A stretch of DNA of 64,000 bases from Clavelina lepadiformis (taxonomy: Eukaryota; Chordata; Ascidiacea; Aplousobranchia; Clavelinidae): NCBI RefSeq assembly GCF_947623445.1, contig NC_135243.1, forward strand, positions 14,572,501 to 14,636,500. Direction: 5' to 3'. Each line of letters starts with the position of its first letter. The stretch's first letter is position 1. Shown one piece after another: positions 11,950 to 25,200 of the stretch. The position numbers and the translations under genes are program-made. The notes under the pieces were generated by a model. That model had not been told where the DNA came from. It did not search any database and saw only the letters and a program-made list of their open reading frames with translations.

Positions 11950-14900
11950 AAATTCAAAAAGGCAAACAGATGTTATAAATTTAATTGAAGTATACAGCAT
12001 GACTAAAATGCTTACAACACCCGGTATTTCCAGGCGGTCACCCATCCAAGTACTAACCGGGCCCGAGGTTGCTTAATTTCCGAGATCGAACGAGATCGGG
12101 TCTACTCAACCTGGTATGGTCGTAGGCAATTTCAAAAGAAAGAAAATGGCCTTTTCAATTCTAATTCCATTGCATAGGAAATTCAAAAAAGCAAATAGTT
12201 GCTAAAAATTTAATCGAAATATACAGCATGACTAAAATGCTTACAGCACCCAATATTCCCAGGCGATCACCCATCCAAGTACTAACAGGGCCCGAGGTTG
12301 CTTAACTTCGGAGAACGAACGAGATCGGGTCTACTCAACCTGGTATGGTCGTAGGCAATTTCAAAAGAAAGAAAAGAGCATTTTCAATTATAATTCGATT
12401 GCATAGGAAATTCAAAACGCAAATAGTTGCTATAAATTTAATTGAAATATACAGAATGACTAAAATGCTTACAACACCCGGTATTCCCAGGCGGTCACCC
12501 ATCCAATTACTAATCGGGCCCGAGGTTGCTTGACTTCCGAGATCAAACGAAATCAAGTCTGCTCAACCTGGTATGGTCGTAGGCGATTTCAAACGAAAGA
12601 AAATGGCAATTTCAATTCTATTTCGATTGCATAGGAAATTCAAAAAAGCAAATAGTTGATAAAAATTTAATTGAAATATACAGCATGTCTAAAATGCTTA
12701 TCGCACCCGGTATTCCCAGGCAATCACCCATCCAAGTACTAACCGGGCCCGAGGTTGCTTAACTTCCGAGATCGGGTATACTCAACCTGGTATGGTCGTA
12801 GGTGTTTTCAAATGAAAGAAAATGGCCTTTTTAATTATAATTCGATTGCATGGGAAATTCAAAATCACAAACAGTTGCTTTTAATTTAATTGAAATATAC
12901 AGCATGACTAAATTGCTTATTAAACCCGGTATTCCCAGGCGGTCACCCATCCAAGTACTAACAGGGCCCGAGTTTGCTTAACTTCCGAAATCGAACGAGA
13001 TCGGGTCTACTCAACCTGGTATGGTCGTAGGTGATTTCAAAAGAAAGAAAATGGCCTTTTCAATTCTAATTCGATTGCATAAGAAATTCAAAACGGCATA
13101 CAGATGTTATAAATTTAATTGAAGTATACAGCATGACTAAAATAATTACAACACCCGGTATTCCCAGGCGGTCACCCATACAAGTACTAACCGGGCCCGA
13201 GGTTGCTTAACTTCCGAGATCGAACGAGATCGGGTCTACTCAACCTGGTATGGTCGTAGGCAATTTCAAAAGAAAGAAAATTGCTTTTTCAATTCTAATT
13301 CGATTGCATAGGAAATTCAAAAAAGCAAATAGTTGCTAAAAATTTAATTGAAATATACAGCATGACTAAAATGCTTACAGCACCCGGTATTCCCAGGCGG
13401 TCACCCATCCAAGTACTAACCGGGCCCGAATTTGCTTAACTTCCGAGATCAGACGAGATCGGGTCTACTCAACCTGGTATGGTAGTAGGTGATTTCAAAA
13501 CAAAGAAAATGGCTTTTTTAATTATAATTCGATTGCATAGGAAATTCAAAAAAGCAAATAGTTGCTATAAATTTAATTGAAATATACAGCTTGACTAAAA
13601 TGCTTACAACACCCGGTATTCCCAGGCGGTCACCCATCCAAGTACTAACCGTGCCCGAGGTTGCTTAACTTCCGAGATCGAACGAGATCGGGTTTACTCA
13701 ACCTGGTATGGTCGTAGGCAATTTCAAAAGAAAGAAAATGGACTTTCCACTTCTATTTCGATTGCATAGGAAATTCAAAAAAGCAAATAGTTGTTATAAA
13801 TTTGATTGAAATATACAGCATGACTAAAATGCTTACAACACCCGGTATTACCAGGCAATCACACATCCAAGTACTAACCGGGCCCGAGGTTGCTTAACTT
13901 CCGAGATCGAACGAGATCGGGTCTGCTCAACCTGGTATGGTCGTAGGCGATCTCAAAAGAAAGAAAATGGCCTTATGAATTCTAATTCGATTGCATAGGA
14001 AATTCAAAAAAGCAAATAGTTACTAAAAATTTAATTGAAATATACAGCATGACTAAAATGCTTATAACACACGGTATTCCCAGGCGGTCACCCATCCAAG
14101 TACTAACCGGGCCCGAGGTTGCTTGACTTCCGAGATCGAACGAGATCGGGACTACTCAACCTGGTATGGTCGTAGGTGATTTCAAAAGAAAGAAAATGGC
14201 CTTTTCAATTCTAATTCGATTGCATAGGAAATTCAAAAAGGCAAACAGATGTTATAAATTTAATTGAAATATACAGCATGACTAAAATGCTTACAACACC
14301 CGGTATTACCAGGCGGTCACCCATCCAAGTACTAACCGGGCCCGAGGTTGCTTAACTTCCGAGATCGAACGAGATCGGGTCTACTCAACCTGGTATGGTC
14401 GTAGGCGATTTTAAAACAAAGAAAAGGGCATTTTTAATTATAATTCGATTGCATAAGAAAGTAAAAATAACAAACAGTTGCTTTTAATTTAATTGAAATA
14501 TACAGCATGACTCAATTGCTTATAACACCCGGTATTCCCAGGCGGTCACCCATCCAAGTACTAACCGGGCCCGAGGTTGCTTAACTTCCGAGATCGAACG
14601 AGATCAGGTCTTCTCAACCGGGTATGGTCTTAGGCAATTTCAAATGAAAGAAAATGGCAATTTTAATTCTAATTCGATTGCATAGGAAATTCAAAAAAGC
14701 AAATTGTTGCTAAAAATTTATTTGAAATATACAGCATGACTAAAATGCTTACATCACCCGGTATTCCCAGGCGGTCACCCATTCAAGTACTAACCGGGCC
14801 CGAGGTTGCTTAACTTCCGAGATCGAACGAGATCGGGTCTACTCAACCTGATATGGTCGTAGGTGATCTCAAAAGAAAGAAAATGGCCTTATGAATTCTA

Positions 14901-15550
14901 ATTCGAGTGCATAGGAAATTCAAAAGGGCAAACAGATGTTATAAATTTAATTGAAATATACAGCATGACTAAAATGCTTACAACACCCGGTATTCCCAAG
15001 CGGTCACCCATCCAAGTACTAACCGGGCCCGAGGTTGCTTAACTTCCGAGACCGAACGAGATCGGGTCTGCTCAACCTGGTATGGTCGTAGGCGATTTCA
15101 AAACAAAGAAAATGGCTTTTTTAATTATAATTCGATTGCATAGGAAATTCAAAAAAGCAAATAGTTGCTATAAATTTAATTGAAATATACAGCTTGACTA
15201 AAATGCTTACAACACCCGGTATTCCCAGGCGGTCACCCATCCAAGTACTAACCGTGCCCGAGGTTGCTTAACTTCCGAGATCGAACGAGATCGGGTCTAC
15301 TCAAACTGGTATGGTCGTAGGCAATTTCAAAAGGAAGAAAATGGTCTTTCCACTTCTTATTCGATTGAATAGGAAATTCAAAAAAGCAAATAGTTGTTAT
15401 AAATTTGATTGAAATATACAGCATGACTAAAATGCTTACAACACCCGGTATTCCCAGGAAGCCACCCATCTAACTACTAACCGGGTCCGAGGTTGCTTAA
15501 ACTCCGAGATCGGATCTACTCGACATGGTATGGTCGTAGGCAATTTCAAA
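11950..15550. repeat. About 3.64-kb higher-order repeat, copy 1
   Basis: About 16 monomers repeated directly next door at about 15.6-19.1 kb. The offset is 3643 at the left end (12345 to 15988) and 3633 at the right end (15248 to 18881). The change of 10 shows that one unit inside the second copy is a 10-bp-deleted form replacing a full one. It contains monomers with the CAAGTCTGCTC variant, a run of copies with altered loop C, and the damaged C-box copy ending near 15541. Confidence 0.8.
15434..15541 (-). pseudogene. 5S pseudogene, C-box-damaged class
   Basis: A short copy (helix III deletion) that also has multiple changes in and around the C box. The plus strand reads GGAAGCCACCCATCTAACT where the consensus reads GGCGGTCACCCATCCAAGT, so the TFIIIA-contacting promoter element is degraded. 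The downstream CTCCGAGATCGGAT region is altered too. It is very probably not transcribed efficiently. The same class recurs, with small changes, near 19080, 19530, 21990, 24490, 26950, 31935, 32385, 34885, 36690, 39185, 42800, 45260 and 50425. Confidence 0.85.
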
Positions 15551-15599
15551 TGAAAGAAAATAACTATTTCAATTCTAAATCGATTGAATAAGAAATTCA

Positions 15600-18500
15600 A
15601 AAAGGCAAACAGATGTTATAAATTTAATTGAAGTATACAGCATGACTAAAATGCTTACAACACCCGGTATTTCCAGGCGGTCACCCATCCAAGTACTAAC
15701 CGGGCCCGAGGTTGCTTAAATTCCGAGATCGAACGAGATCGGGTCTACTCAACCTGGTATGGTCGTAGGCAATTTCAAATGAAAGAAAATGGCCTTTTCA
15801 ATTCTAATTCCATTGCATAGGAAATTCAAAAAAGCAAATAGTTGCTAAAATTTTAATCGAAATATACAGCATGACTAAAATGCTTACAGCACCCAATATT
15901 CCCAGGCGATCACCCATCCAAGTACTAACAGGGCCCGAGGTTGCTTAACTTCGGAGAACGAACGAGATCGGGTCTACTCAACCTGGTATGGTCGTAGGCA
16001 ATTTCAAAAGAAAGAAAAGAGCATTTTCAATTATAATTCGATTGCATAGGAAATTCAAAACGCAAATAGTTGCTATAAATTTAATTGAAATATACAGAAT
16101 GACTAAAATGCTTACAACACCCGGTATTCCCAGGCGGTCACCCATCCAAGTACTAACCGGGCCCGAGGTTGCTTGACTTCCGAGATCGAACGAAATCAAG
16201 TCTGCTCAACCTGGTATGGTCGTAGGAGATTTCAAACGAAAGAAAATGGCAATTTCAATTCTATTTCGATTGCATAGGAAATTCAAAAAAGCAAATAGTT
16301 GATAAAAATTTAATTGAAATATACAGCATGTCTAAAATGCTTATTGCACCCGGTATTCCCAGGCAATCACCCATCCAAGTACTAACCGGGCCCGAGGTTG
16401 CTTAACTTCCGAGATCGGGTATACTCAACCTGGTATGGTCGTAGGTGTTTTCAAATGAAAGAAAATGGCCTTTTTAATTATAATTCGATTGCATGGAAAA
16501 TTCAAAATCACAAACAGTTGCTTTTAATTTAATTGAAATATACAGCATGACTAAATTGCTTATAAAACCCGGTATTCCCAGGCGGTCACCCATCCAAGTA
16601 CTAACAGGGCCCGAGTTTGCTTAACTTCCGAACTCGAACGAGATCGGGTCTACTCAACCTGGTATGGTCGTAGGTGATTTCAAAAGAAAGAAAATGGCCT
16701 TTTCAATTCTAATTCGATTGCATAAGAAATTCAAAACGGCATACAGATGTTATAAATTTAATTGAAGTATACAGCATGACTAAAATGCTTACAACACCCG
16801 GTATTCCCAGGCGGTCACCCATACAAGTACTAACCGGGCCCGAGGTTGCTTAACTTCCGAGATCGAACGAGATCGGGTCTACTCAACCTGGTATGGTCGT
16901 AGGCAATTTCAAAAGAAAGAAAATGGCCTTTTCAATTCTAATTCGATTGCATAGGAAATTCAAAAAAGCAAATAGTTGCTAAAAATTTAATTGAAATATA
17001 CAGCATGACTAAAATGCTTACAGCACCCGGTATTCATAGGCGGTCACCCATCCAAGTACTAACCGGGCCCGAATTTGCTTAACTTCCGAGATCAGACGAG
17101 ATCGGGTCTACTCAACCTGGTATGGTAGTAGGTGATTTCAAAAGAATTAAAATGGCGTTTTCAATTCTAATTCGATTGCATAGGAAATTCAAAATCGCAA
17201 ACATATGTTATAAATTTAATTGAAATATACAGCATGACTAAAATGCTTACAACACCCGGTATTCCCAGGCGGTCACCCTTCCAAGTACTAACCGGGCCCG
17301 AGGTTGCTTAACTTCCGAGATCGAACGAGATCGGGTCTACTCAACCTGGTATGGTCGTAGGCGATCTCAAAAGAAAGAAAATGGCCTTATGAATTCTAAT
17401 TCGATTGCATAGGAAATTCAAAAAAGCAAATAGTTACTAAAAATTTAATTGAAATATACAGCATGACTAAAATGCTTATAACACACGGTATTCCCAGGCG
17501 GTCACCCATCCAAGTACTAACTGGGCCCGAGGTTGCTTGACTTCCGAGATCGAACGAGATCGGGACTATTCAACCTGGTATGGTCGTAGGTGATTTCAAA
17601 AGAAAGAAAATGGCCTTTTCAATTCTAATTCGATTGCATAGGAAATTCAAAAAGGCAAACAGATGTTATAAATTTAATTGAAATATACAGCATGACTAAA
17701 ATGCTTACAACACCCGGTATTCCCAGGCGGTCACCCATCCAAGTACTAACCGGGCCCGAGGTTGCTTAACTTCCGAGATCGAACGAGATCGGGTCTACTC
17801 AACCTGGTATGGTCGTAGGCGATTTTAAAACAAAGAAAAGAGCATTTTTAATTATAATTCGATTGCATAGGAAAGTAAAAATCACAAACAGTTGCTTTTA
17901 ATTTAATTGAAATATACAGCATGACTCAATTGCTTATAACACCCGGTATTCCCAGGCGGTCACCCATCCAAGTACTAACCGGGCCCGAGGTTGCTTAACT
18001 TCCGAGATCGAACGAGATCAGGTCTTCTCAACCGGGTATGGCCTTAGGCGATTTCAAAAGAAAGAAAATGGCAATTTCAATTCTAATTCGATTGCATAGG
18101 AAACTCAGAAAAGCAAATTGTTGCTAAAAATTTAATTGAAATATACAGCATGACTAAAATGCTTACAGCACCCGGTATTCCCAGGCGGTCACCCATTCAA
18201 GTACTAACCGGGCCCGAGGTTGCTTAACTTCCGAGATCGAACGAGATCGGGTCTACTCAACCTGATATGGTCGTAGGTGATCTCAAAAGAAAGAAAATGG
18301 CCTTATGAATTCTAATTCGAGTGCATAGGAAATTCAAAAGGGCAAACAGATGTTATAAATTTAATTGAAATATACAGCATGACTAAAATGCTTACAACAC
18401 CCGGTATTTCCAGGCGGTCACCCATCCAAGTACTAACTGGGCCTGAGGTTGCTTAACTTCCGAGATCGGGTCTACTCAACCTGGTATGGTCGTAGGCAAT

Positions 18501-19150
18501 TTCAAATGAAAGAAAATGGCTTTTTTAATTCTAATTCGATTGCATAGGACATTCAAAAACGCAAATAGTTGCTATAAATTTAATTGAAATATACAGCATG
18601 ACTGAAATGCTTACAACACCCGGTATTCCCAAGCGGTCACCCATCCAAGTACTAACCGGGCCCGAGGTTGCTTAACTTCCGAGATCGAACGAGATCAGGT
18701 CTGCTCAACCTGGTATGGTCGTAGGCGATTTCAAAACAAAGAAAATGGCTTTTTTAATTATAATTCGATTGCATAGGAAATTCAAAAAAGCAAATAGTTG
18801 CTATAAATTTAATTGAAATATACAGCTTGACTAAAATGCTTACAACACCCGGTATTCCCAGGCGGTCACTCATCCAAGTACTAACCGTGCCCGAGGTTGC
18901 TTAACTTCCGAGATCGAACGAGATCGGGTCTACTCAAACTGGTATGGTCGTAGGCAATTTCAAAAGGAAGAAAATGGTCTTTCCACTTCTTATTCGATTG
19001 AATAGGAAATTCAAAAAAGCAAATAGTTGTTATAAATTTGATTGAAATATACAGCATAACTAAAATGCTTACAACACCCGGTATTCCCAGGAAGCCACCC
19101 ATCTAACTACTAACCGGGTCCGAGGTTGCTTAAACTCCGAGATCGGATCT
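15600..19150. repeat. About 3.64-kb higher-order repeat, copy 2
   Basis: Tandem partner of the preceding block. A third version of the same monomer order runs from about 28.6 to 32.0 kb. There the offset changes from 12623 to 12852, so that version carries one extra 229-bp unit (near 29990-30190). Confidence 0.78.
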
Positions 19151-19962
19151 ACTCAACATGGTATGGTCGTAGGCAATTTCAAATGAAAGAAAATGGCTTT
19201 TTTAATTCTAATTCGATTGCATAGGACATTCAAAAACGCAAATAGTTGCTATAAATTTAATTGAAATATACAGCATGACTAAAATGCTTACAACACCCGG
19301 TATTCCCAGGCAGACACCCATCCAAGTACTAACCGGGCCCGAGGTTGCTTAACTTCCGAGATCGAACGAGATCGGGTCTACTCAAACTGGTATGGTCGTA
19401 GGCAATTTCAAAAGGAAGAAAATGGTCTTTCCACTTCTTATTCGATTGAATAGGAAATTCAAAAAAGCAAATAGTTGCTAAAAATTTGATTGAAATATAC
19501 AGCATGACTAAAATGCTTACAACACCCGGTATTCCCAGGAAGCCAACCATCTAACTACTAACCGGGTCCGAGGTTGCTTAAACTCCGAGATCGGATCTAC
19601 TCAACATGGTATGGTCGTAGGCAATTTCAAATGAAAGAAAATGGCTTTTTTAATTCTAATTCGATTGCATAGGACATTCAAAAACGCAAATAGTTGCTAT
19701 AAATTTAATTGAAATATACAGCATGACTAAAATGCTTACAACACCCGGTATTACCAGGCAGTCACCCATCCAAGTACTAACCGGGCCCGAGGTTGCTTAA
19801 CTTCCGAGATCGAACGAGATCGGGTCAACTCAACCTGGTATGGTCGTATGCGATTTCAAGTGAAAGAAAATGGCCTTTTCAATTCTAATTAGATTGAAAA
19901 GGACATTCAAAAAAGCAAATAGTTGGTATAAATTTGAGTGAAATATACAGCATGACTAAAAT

Positions 19963-20070
19963 GCTTACAAAACCCGGTATTCCCAGGCGGTCACCCATCC
20001 AAGTACTAACCGGGCCAGAGGTTGCTTAACTACCGAGTTTGGTTCTACTCAACCTGGTATGGTCGCATGC
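19963..20070 (-). pseudogene. 5S pseudogene, GAGTTTGG class
   Basis: A short copy in which the helix III/loop C region is both deleted by 10 bp and rewritten (plus strand CCGAGTTTGGTTCTACTC). It also has a change in the intermediate-element region (GGGCCAGAGG) and an altered 5' end (GTCGCATGC). The A box reads AACTACC instead of AACTTCC. The class recurs near 25000, 27680, 35385, 39685, 43300, 45985, 51155 and 57905, always a fixed distance (710 or 939 bp) from a C-box-damaged copy in the amplified blocks, except the last, which lies outside them. Confidence 0.85.
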
Positions 20071-22289
20071 GATTTCAAATGAAAGAAAATGGCTTTTTAA
20101 ATTATTATTCGATTGCATAGGAAATTCAAAAAAGAAAACAGTTACTATATATTTAATTGAAATATACAGCATGACTAAAATGCTTACAACACCCGGTATT
20201 CACAGGCGGTCACACATCCAAGTACTAACCGGGCCCGAGGTTGCTTAACTTCCGAGATCGAACGAGATCTGGTCTACTCAACCTGATATGGTCGTAAGAG
20301 ATTTAGAATGAAAGAAAATGGCCTTTTCAATTCTAAATCGATTGCATAGGAAATTCAAAAAAGCAAATAGTTGTTATAAATTTAATTGAAAGATACAGCA
20401 TGACTAAAATGCTTACAACACCCGGTATTACCAGGCAATCACCCATCCAAGTATTAACCTGGCCCGAGGTTGCTTAACTTCCGAGATCGGGTCTACTCAA
20501 CCTGGTATGGTCGTAGGTGTTTTAAAGTGAAAGAAAATGGCTTTTTTAATTATAATTCGATTGCATAGGAAATTCAAAATCACAAACAGTTGCTATTACG
20601 TTAATTGAAATATACAGCATGACTAATATGCTTATAACACCCGGTATTCCCAGGTGGTCACCCATCCAAGTACTAACAGGGCCCGAGGTTGCTTAACTTC
20701 CGAGATCGAACGAGATCGGGTATACTCAAACTGGTATGGCCGTACGCGATTTCAAAAGAAAGAAAAGGGCCTTTTCAATTATAATTCGATTGCATAGGAA
20801 AGTAAAAAACGCAAATAGTTGCTAGACATTTGATTGAAATATACAGCATGACTAAAATGCTTACAACACCCGTTATTCCCAGGCGGTCAACCATCCAAGT
20901 ACTAACCGGGCCCGAGGTTGCTTAAATTCCGAGATCGTATCTACTCAACCTGGTATGGTCGAAGGTGGGTTCAAATGAAAGGAAATGGCTTTTTCAATTA
21001 TAATTCGATTGCATAGGAAATTCAAAATCGCAAATAGTTGCTATAAATTTGATTGAAATATACAGCATGACTAAAATGCTTACAACACCCGGTATTACCA
21101 GGCGGTCACCCATCCAAGTACTAACCGGGCCCGAGGTTGCTTGACTTCCGAGATCTGGTCTACTCAACCTGGTATGGTCGTAGGTGATCTCAAAAGAAAG
21201 AAAATGGCCTTATGAATTCTAATTCGATTGCATAGGATATTCAAAGAGGCAAACAGATGTTATCAATTTAATTGAAGTATACAGCATGACTAAAATGCTT
21301 ACAACACCCGGTATTCCCAGGCGGTCACCCATCCAAGTACTAACCGGGCCCGAGGTTGCTTAACTTTCGAGATCGGGTCTACTCAACCTGGTATAGTCTT
21401 AGGCGATATCAAAAGAAAGAAAATTGCTTTTTTAATTATAATTCGTTTGCATAGGAAATTCAAAATCACAAACAATTGCTATATATTTAATTGAAATATA
21501 CAGCATGACTAAATTGCTTACAACACCCGGTATTCCCAGTCGGTCCCCCATCCAAGTACTAACCGGGCCCGAGGTTGCTTAACTTCCGAGATCGAACGAG
21601 ATCGGGTCTACTCAACCTGGTATGGTCGTAGGTGATCTCAAAAGAAAGAAAATGGCCTTATGAATTCTAATTCGATTGCATAGGAAATTCAAAAAGGCAA
21701 ACAGATGTTATCAATTTAATTGAAGTATACAGCTTGACTAAAATGCTTACAACACCCGGTATTCCCAGGCGGTCACCCATCCAAGTACTAACCGTGCCCG
21801 AGGTTGCTTAACTTCCGAGATCGAACGAGATCGGGTCTACTCAAACTGGTATGGTCGTAGGCAATTTCAAAAGGAAGAAAATGGTCTTTCCATTTCTTAT
21901 TCGATTGAATAGGAAATTCAAAAAAGCAAATAGTTGTTATAAATTTGATTGAAATATACAGCATGACTAAAATGCTTACAACACCCGGTATTCCCAGGAA
22001 GCCACCCATTCAACTACTCACCGGGTCCGAGGTTGCTTAAACTCCGAGATCGGATCTACTCAACATGGTATGGTCGTAGGCAATTTCAAATGAAAGAAAA
22101 TGGCTTTTTTAATTCTACTTCGATTGCATAGGACATTCAAAAACGCAAACCGTTGCTATAAATTTAATTGAAATATACAGCATGACTAAAATGCTTACAA
22201 CACCCGGTATTCCCAGGCTGTCACCCATCCAAGTACTAACCGGGCTCGAGGTTGCTTAACTTCCGAGATCAAACGAGATCGGGTCTACT

Positions 22290-25200
22290 CAACCTGGTAT
22301 GGTCGAAGGCAATTTGAAAAGAAAGAAAATGGCTTTTTTAATTATAATTCGATTGCATAAGAAATATAAAAACGCAAAGAGTTGCTATAAAAATAATTGA
22401 AATGTACAGCATGACTAAAATGCTTACAACACCCGATATTCCCAGGCGGTCACCCATCCAAGTACTAACCGGACCCGAGGTTGCTTAACTTCCGAGATCG
22501 AACGAGATCGGGTCTACTCAACCTGGTATGGTCGTAGGCAATTTCAAAAGAAAGAAAATGGACTTTCCACTTCTATTTCGATTGCATAGGAAATTCAAAA
22601 AAGCAAATAGTTGTTATAAATTTGAGTGAAATATACAGCATGACTAAAATGCTTACAACACCCGGTATTACCAGGCAATCACACATCCAAGTACTAACCG
22701 GGCCCGAGGTTGCTTAACTTCCGAGATCGAACGAGATCGGGTCTACTCAACCTGGTATGGTCGTAGGCGATCTCAAAAGAAAGAAAATGGCCTTATGAAT
22801 TCTAATTCGATTGCATAGGAAATTCAAAAAAGCAAATAGTTACTAAAAATTTATTTGAAATATACAGCATGACTAAAATGCTTATAACACACGGTATTCC
22901 CAGGCGGTCACCCATCCAAGTACTAACTGGGCCCGAGGTTGCTTAACTTCCGAGATCGAACGAGATCGGAACTATTCAACCTGGTATGGTCGTAGGTGAT
23001 TTCAAAAGAAAGAAAATGGCCTTTTCAATTCTAATTCGATTGCATAGGAAATTCAAATAGGCAAACAGATGTTATAAATTTGAGTGAAATATACAGCATG
23101 ACTAAAATGCTTACAACACCCGGTATTACCAGGCAATCACACATCCAAGTACTAACCGGGCCCGAGGTTGCTTAACTTCCGAGATCGAACGAGATCGGGT
23201 CTACTCAACCTGGTATGGTCGTAGGCGATTTTAAAACAAAGAAAAGAGCATTTTTAATTATAATTCGATTGCATAGGAAAGTAAAAATCACAAACAGTTG
23301 CTTTTACTTTAATTGAAATATACAGCATGACTCAATTGCTTATAACACCCGGTATTCCCAGGCGGTCACCCATCCAAGTACTAACCGGGCCCGAGGTTGC
23401 TTAACTTCCGAGATCGAACGAGATCAGGTCTTCTCAACCGGGTATGGTCTTAGGCGATTTCAAAAGAAAGAAAATGGCAATTTCAATTCTAATTCGATTG
23501 CATAGGAAACTCAGAAAAGCAAATTGTTGCTAAAAATTTAATTGAAATATACAGCATGACTAAAATGCTTACAGCACCCGGTATTACCAGGCGGTCACCC
23601 ATTCAAGTACTAACCGGGCCCGAGGTTGCTTAACTACCGAGATCGAACGAGATCGGGTCTACTCAACCTGATATGGTCGTAGGTGATCTCAAAAGAAAGA
23701 AAATGGCCTTATGAATTCTAATTCGAGTGCATAGGAAATTCAAAAGGGCAAACAGATGTTATAAATTTAATTGAAATATACAGCATGACTAAAATGCTTA
23801 CAACACCCGGTATTTCCAGGCGGTCACCCATCCAAGTACTAACTGGGCCTGAGGTTGCTTAACTTCCGAGATCGGGTCTACTCAACCTGGTATGGTCGTA
23901 GGCAATTTCAAATGAAAGAAAATGGCTTTTTTAATTCTAATTCGATTGCATAGGACATTCAAAAACGCAAATAGTTGCTATAAATTTAATTGAAATATAC
24001 AGCATGACTGAAATGCTTACAACACCCGGTATTCCCAAGCGGTCACCCATCCAAGTACTAACCGGGCCCGAGGTTGCTTAACTTCCGAGATCGAACGAGA
24101 TCAGGTCTGCTCAACGTGGAATGGTCGTAGGCGATTTCAAAACAAAGAAAATGGCTTTTTTATTTATAATTCGATTGCATAGGAAATTCAAAAAAGCAAA
24201 TAGTTGCTATAAATTTAATTGAAATATACAGCTTGACTAAAATGCTTACAACACCCGGTATTCCCAGGCGGTCACCCATCCAAGTACTAACCGTGCCCGA
24301 GGTTGCTTAACTTCCGAGATCGAACGAGATCGGGTCTACTCAAACTGGTATGGTCGTAGGCAATTTCAAAAGGAAGAAAATGGTCTTTCCATTTCTTATT
24401 CGATTGAATAGGAAATTCAAAAAAGCAAATAGTTGTTATAAATTTGATTGAAATATACAGCATGACTAAAATGCTTACAAAACCCGGTATTCCCAGGAAG
24501 CCACCCATCTAACTACTAACCGGGTTCGAGGTTGCTTAAACTCCGAGATCGGATCTACTCAACATGGTATGGTCGTAGGCAATTTCAAATGAAAGAAAAT
24601 GGCTTTTTTAATTCTAATTCGATTGCATAGGACATTCAAAAACGCAAATAGTTGCTATAAATTTAATTGAAATATACAGCATGACTAAAATGCTTACAAC
24701 ACCCGGTATTCCCAGGCAGTCACCCATCCAAGTACTAACCGGGCCCGAGGTTGCTTAACTTCCGAGATCGAACGAGATCGGGTCTACTCAACCTGGTATG
24801 GTCGTATGCGATTTCAAGTGAAAGAAAATGGCCTTTTCAATTCTAATTAGATTGAAAAGGACATTCAAAAAAGCAAATAGTTGGTATAAATTTGAGTGAA
24901 AGATACAGCATGACTAAAATGCTTACAAAACCCGGTATTCCCAGGCGGTCACCCATCCAAGTACTAACCGGGCCAGAGGTTGCTTAACTACCGAGTTTGG
25001 TTCTACTCATCCTGGTATGGTCGCATGCGATTTCAAATGAAAGAAAATGGCTTTTTAAATTATTATTCGATTGCATAAGAAATTCAAAAAAGAAAACAGT
25101 TACTATATATTTAATTGAAATATACAGCATGACTAAAATGCTTACAACACCCGGTATTCACAGGCGGTCACACATCCAAGTACTAACCGGGCCCGAGGTT

